A stretch of 64,000 bases of DNA from Epiperipatus broadwayi (taxonomy: Eukaryota; Onychophora; Udeonychophora; Euonychophora; Peripatidae). Under the pieces are notes generated by a model. The model made no database searches, was not told the DNA's origin, and saw only the letters and a list, made by a program, of their open reading frames with translations. The position numbers and the translations under genes were made by a program. Positions within the stretch are counted from its first letter, which is position 1. Every line of letters starts with the position of its first letter. Positions 60,320-64,000 of this stretch are shown one piece after another. The stretch is from positions 549,501 through 613,500 of the forward strand of contig JAQFVV010006246.1 of NCBI GenBank assembly GCA_028023455.1, read 5' to 3'.

Positions 60320-62881
60320 TGTAACAGTCAGAAAACACATGACTCGTTAACATAGCGCAGAATTCGACCACCACACAGAACTGCAGCACCATCTAGGTAG
60401 TGAAGCCATCCATAGTACTAAGTTCGAACATAGTTTATCGGTTCCACAATACAATCTACGAGACAACGCATCTGATGCGACATTAGTAAACATTTCTTTA
60501 GGCATGGTGGTCAGGGATATGCAAGAGATTCATGATTTTATTTTTGAGTTAGCCAATAATCACACTAATATTAATTAAATATTCATATTTACATAAATGA
60601 GGAAATATTATATAGAATGGGTATTGAATAAATAAAACGTAACTGCAGACGTATAGTTTGAAATTATTTATTGAAACATTTTAATAAAAAAAATCATTTA
60701 CTATTAATATTTTATAAGATTTAAATTGTAATGGAATTTTCCGATACTTTTATATTCAAGAAGAAGTACATTTATTTATTTAGACATATTTTATATTTAA
60801 GACCTCAGTAGCGGTATTTCTGATACTGTAATGTTTACAAAAGAAAAACATTTATTTGATGAAGTAATCTAGCTACTTAAAATTCTCTAGCAAGTATTTC
60901 TAAGGCATGCCTTGGAGAATTTATACCTTTGCAGTGCAAGAGTCTAAAGTAAAATTTATAAGAGTAGCGGCAGACATATTTATTTAATTAAAATATTTAC
61001 TAACTACTAGGGCAAACATTTATTTGAGAGTGAGTTATGTCACTAATGCAGGGACGGAGTGATACGTAGAATAATAAAGTTAATTAAAGAAACACATGAT
61101 ACACTTTAGAAAGGTGATATGGAATGGCAGTATATTGAAACTGCATAGCCATGAATGTTTGTAAGAACAATGGGCTGGTGTTTGCCATTGGCCCAAAGAG
61201 GTAAGGTGTCACATAAGCATAACCAGGGACAAACGGTTCGTGCTGTGATTGCCTGCCAGCTGCATGATGATTGTCTAGCCCTACAGGAGCATTTATTATG
61301 TCTGCTTGTGTAGGATGACTGGGGTTAATTTCAACCCTATAGAATCCAGAATTTTCAAGGCTTATAATGGGTCATTGTGACTCTAAAACGTAACACATGT
61401 ATAATGTATAGACGATTTTGGTAAGATTTAAATATATTTTTTAACTCGGCCCTACATTATCAACATTTAATAATGAACATTTGCAACTCTCAAAGAAATG
61501 CAATTTTATGGAATTATTAATCAAGATTTAATAAAATATAAAACATATAAAAACTGGGTGATTATTACACTAATACGTCAGCCATTTGCTAAGCAGTAGA
61601 CCCCTACATTACAATAAAGGAAGCATTGAATGCGTGTCAATTTATATGAAAATATTAAGTTATTTATGAAAGTAAATATTAATGAAAATTTGACACGCAT
61701 CCACTGTTTCAAGCGATCATAGATTTATATTTAGAAAATTATGAGCATGCGATAATTATATGATAAAATGTAGATTTTAGAAATACGCACCCAAGAAAGA
61801 TAGAGTGAGGTAAGCTAGATTATTAGAGAAATTTACACAATAAATTAATTATTAATTTTTAGTTTTACAAATGATAATTTTACATTTTATAAGTTATATA
61901 AATAGTATGAAGAATGAGCTATAGCATATTAGTAGAGTACTCTAGAGAATTTGAACACACAGGTACCTGTTTTATGGGAAGTTCAGTAGCAAATTGTTCA
62001 TGATTAGCAGTTTTTCCTGTATTTAGATGCTTCATTTAATTTAACAGCAGCAGAAGCTTTCTCATTTATTTTAGGCAGCAGATCTTCATGGTGAATTTAT
62101 GATGGGCAATGGAAAATTTGGCATTCGATAGGCCATCTCCTGGCGGAGAATAGTTTGGGCGCTTTTACTCGGTCATACCATGGCAGGAAAAAATTATTTA
62201 ATATCTTGGAGACTCTCAACTGATTGAGAGCACAGCTCATGTTAAAGTGAATGTCTCTAGAAAGTCTAAAATGGCCTCCTTTTTAGATCTTATCTTTTAC
62301 ATTTTTGGTTAGTGTATTTTTAGATTCTACTTAATCTGCCTTGAGAATAATCAATGCATTTTTGGTTAATTTAATTATAAAGAAAGCTGCCATTCTATTG
62401 TTTATGTTTAGATTTTACATTTAATTTTTACAATTAGATTTTAGGGAATTTTTCTTTCTAATTAATCCATTATCTCTCACTGACTGATGCTTTTAAAATT
62501 TCAAAGACAAAAGGGAACATACGATTACTTTTACTTTTAATTAAATATTACATCAGATTTCTAAAATTATTATTAAATGAAATTTAAACAAAGCAATAAA
62601 TAACGGATTTTACAACTTAAAATAAATAGTTAAAAATATATATTTTTTTATATAACTAAAAGAAATCTAAATTATATTAGTTATCTTTATTTATTGCCTT
62701 AAATTTGAGATCTAAATGTGTGCGTGTTTATGTTGAATTCTACATATATCTATACAATTTTAATATTGCTACACACATAATTCGATACCAAAAAGTTTAA
62801 ATTTGGGTAGGATAGACCGGTGAGTGAGAGACTATAGAAAAAGGTGAAACTTAAGATTCAAATACGAATCTTACTGTTTCA
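60320..62881 (-). repeat. 5' LTR of LTR element 2 (2,562 bp)
   Basis: Upstream LTR in gag orientation; partner of 55810-58363. The high identity implies a relatively recent insertion compared with the LINEs in this window. Confidence 0.92.
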
Positions 62882-63783
62882 ATAAAGAATAAAATACTTA
62901 TTAATGAAGTATTAATTTATATATATATATAAAGAAAGCTTATTTTATTTTTCTAAATGATATGAGTCATATAGTTATTTTTTGGACTATATTTGGGTTT
63001 AATATTAGCAGTTTATTTTAGTACTAAACTAAATCCAATGTTAACAAATGGTGAATTTGCATTAGCAAAATAACCTGACCACATTCGTTTTATCATTTTA
63101 ATTCCATAATCATTTCATTCACAATTATTTATAGAAAAAGATAAATATCTAGTTTTCAATTTCTTGCCTTCATCTGTTTTGAGATTCACCCCACAATCTT
63201 CAGCAATTATTAACTAATATGTCATTATAAAAATTAATGATATAATTCAAATTTTAAAAGTGATTTTTTTTTTTTAGTAGAATATAGTCGCTTTAGCTCT
63301 CTCTTTATGTATATAGTCAACCAAAAGTAATTATTTTAACATATATTTCTCTTTTATCTTAATAACTTTTGTATTTATTTTTATAGTTATATACCAATAG
63401 TCAGCAATTGATAAAATTAACAATCGATACAAAAATATATAAAAATTACAATGGCAAACAATTAAGTTTTATTGGCAAAAATATGATTAACTTTTGAAAA
63501 GATCAAGTTCGTCATTATTAATTTTAAAAAAAAACTAGTTTATTCAAATGTTTCTTTCAAAATTTTATTAATGAAATGGCAAAAGAAATAGCTCTGTGTT
63601 CCGTCTTGAAAAGCAATTGATCATGCTTTCTAATAGGGCATTCTGTATTTTCCATTAATTATCTTGGAAACAAAAGGTAATTGTTTAAGATAGTCAATTC
63701 TTCATTAACAATCAAGAAGTTAGTCGAATAATTATTCCCTATTTAATTAAGAGGCTGGAAAAAAATAATGTTTTATATGTATG
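62882..63783. other. Noncoding AT-rich stretch
   Basis: No recognised feature apart from a short TA run near 62920. Confidence 0.5.
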
Positions 63784-64000
63784 TATTGTACTGGTCAAAA
63801 CTGTCTGCTCACTCAACAAGTTTCAAAATCCAAGCAAAATTACCTTGAATCCAATCATGTTCAAGATGCACAAGTCAGGAGCAATCCTGGATTCCAATCT
63901 GTTTGCCTATTCTTCGAGTCTCTGATGCCATGAACAACAGTCTGGATAATACAGCATAATTATTTAATTCCAGGTCCGGAAACATAGCTGTATAGCATAA
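63784..64000 (+). repeat. Dispersed repeat R1, copy 3 (runs off the window)
   Basis: Same strand and block order as copies at 18143 and 43641; the end is cut by the window edge. Confidence 0.7.

Larger units (their letters stand above)
55810..62881 (-). mobile_element. LTR element 2: 2.55-kb LTRs with a degenerate gag and no pol
   Basis: The direct repeats 55810-58363 and 60320-62881 are nearly identical. On the minus strand, the orientation of the gag remnant, each LTR begins TGAAACA and ends TGTTACA, the usual TG...CA with short inverted ends. The internal part is 1,956 bp. A TTTGGCGC-type primer site lies near 60295, and a purine-rich tract (gggaagtacggggaaa on the minus strand) lies beside the 3' LTR at 58364-58379. 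No reverse transcriptase or integrase is present. A convincing target duplication was not found. Confidence 0.9.

Overview
The window is strongly AT-rich eukaryotic (metazoan) DNA: GT-AG introns, very little coding sequence, and layer on layer of transposable elements (Penelope-like elements, RTE/CR1-like LINEs, Ty3/gypsy-like LTR elements, a hAT-type MITE, tRNA-derived SINE-like units and many fold-back repeats). No bacterial-type gene, operon, CRISPR array or rRNA was seen. The repeat mix and the long intron fit an invertebrate with a large repeat-rich genome (an arthropod or a lophotrochozoan are both possible); the sequence does not let me name a taxon.

The only host gene I can support is a plus-strand gene encoding a CUB domain. 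One exon (16733-16914) carries its first 60 residues and a second (42094-42250) its last 52; together they give one complete CUB module with phase-1 outer junctions and a phase-0 inner junction. The two are separated by a 25.2-kb intron that holds most of the repeats described here. A short GC-richer open stretch at 16006-16121 may be a further exon, but this is weak.

Layout: 1-1342, broken Ty3/gypsy RNase H tail and integrase, followed by LTR-like sequence to about 2.8 kb; 4.4-7.25 kb, antisense decayed LINE (LINE-B); 7.66-8.09 and 11.67-11.97 kb, fold-back elements; 12.55-15.6 kb, plus-strand LINE (LINE-A) with a nested 397-bp hAT MITE; 16.0-16.9 kb, CUB exon; 21.85-28.5 kb, a second LINE-A copy split by a 5.1-kb Penelope cluster (a 2.6-kb palindrome of two mirror-image copies of one family, then a second family whose endonuclease is interrupted by a SINE with a 16-bp target duplication); 34.75-40.3 kb, copies of a roughly 1.9-kb unclassified repeat; 42.1 kb, second CUB exon; 45.15-51.04 kb, an LTR element with 2.1-kb LTRs and a single coiled-coil Gag-like ORF; 51.06-52.2 kb, a third Penelope fragment between long inverted arms that contain a tRNA-like sequence; 54.17-54.53 kb, a fold-back element with a hammerhead-like core; 55.81-62.88 kb, a second LTR element with 2.55-kb LTRs and only a broken gag, on the minus strand; 63.78 kb to the end, third copy of a dispersed repeat seen at 18.1 and 43.6 kb.

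Nothing here amounts to a clearly new multi-gene system. The most unusual material is the two gag-only, long-LTR elements, the palindromic Penelope pair whose frameshifts lie in different places, and the recurring hammerhead-like motif in or beside the Penelope-type and fold-back repeats. All identities come from reading the sequence by eye; no database search was possible.
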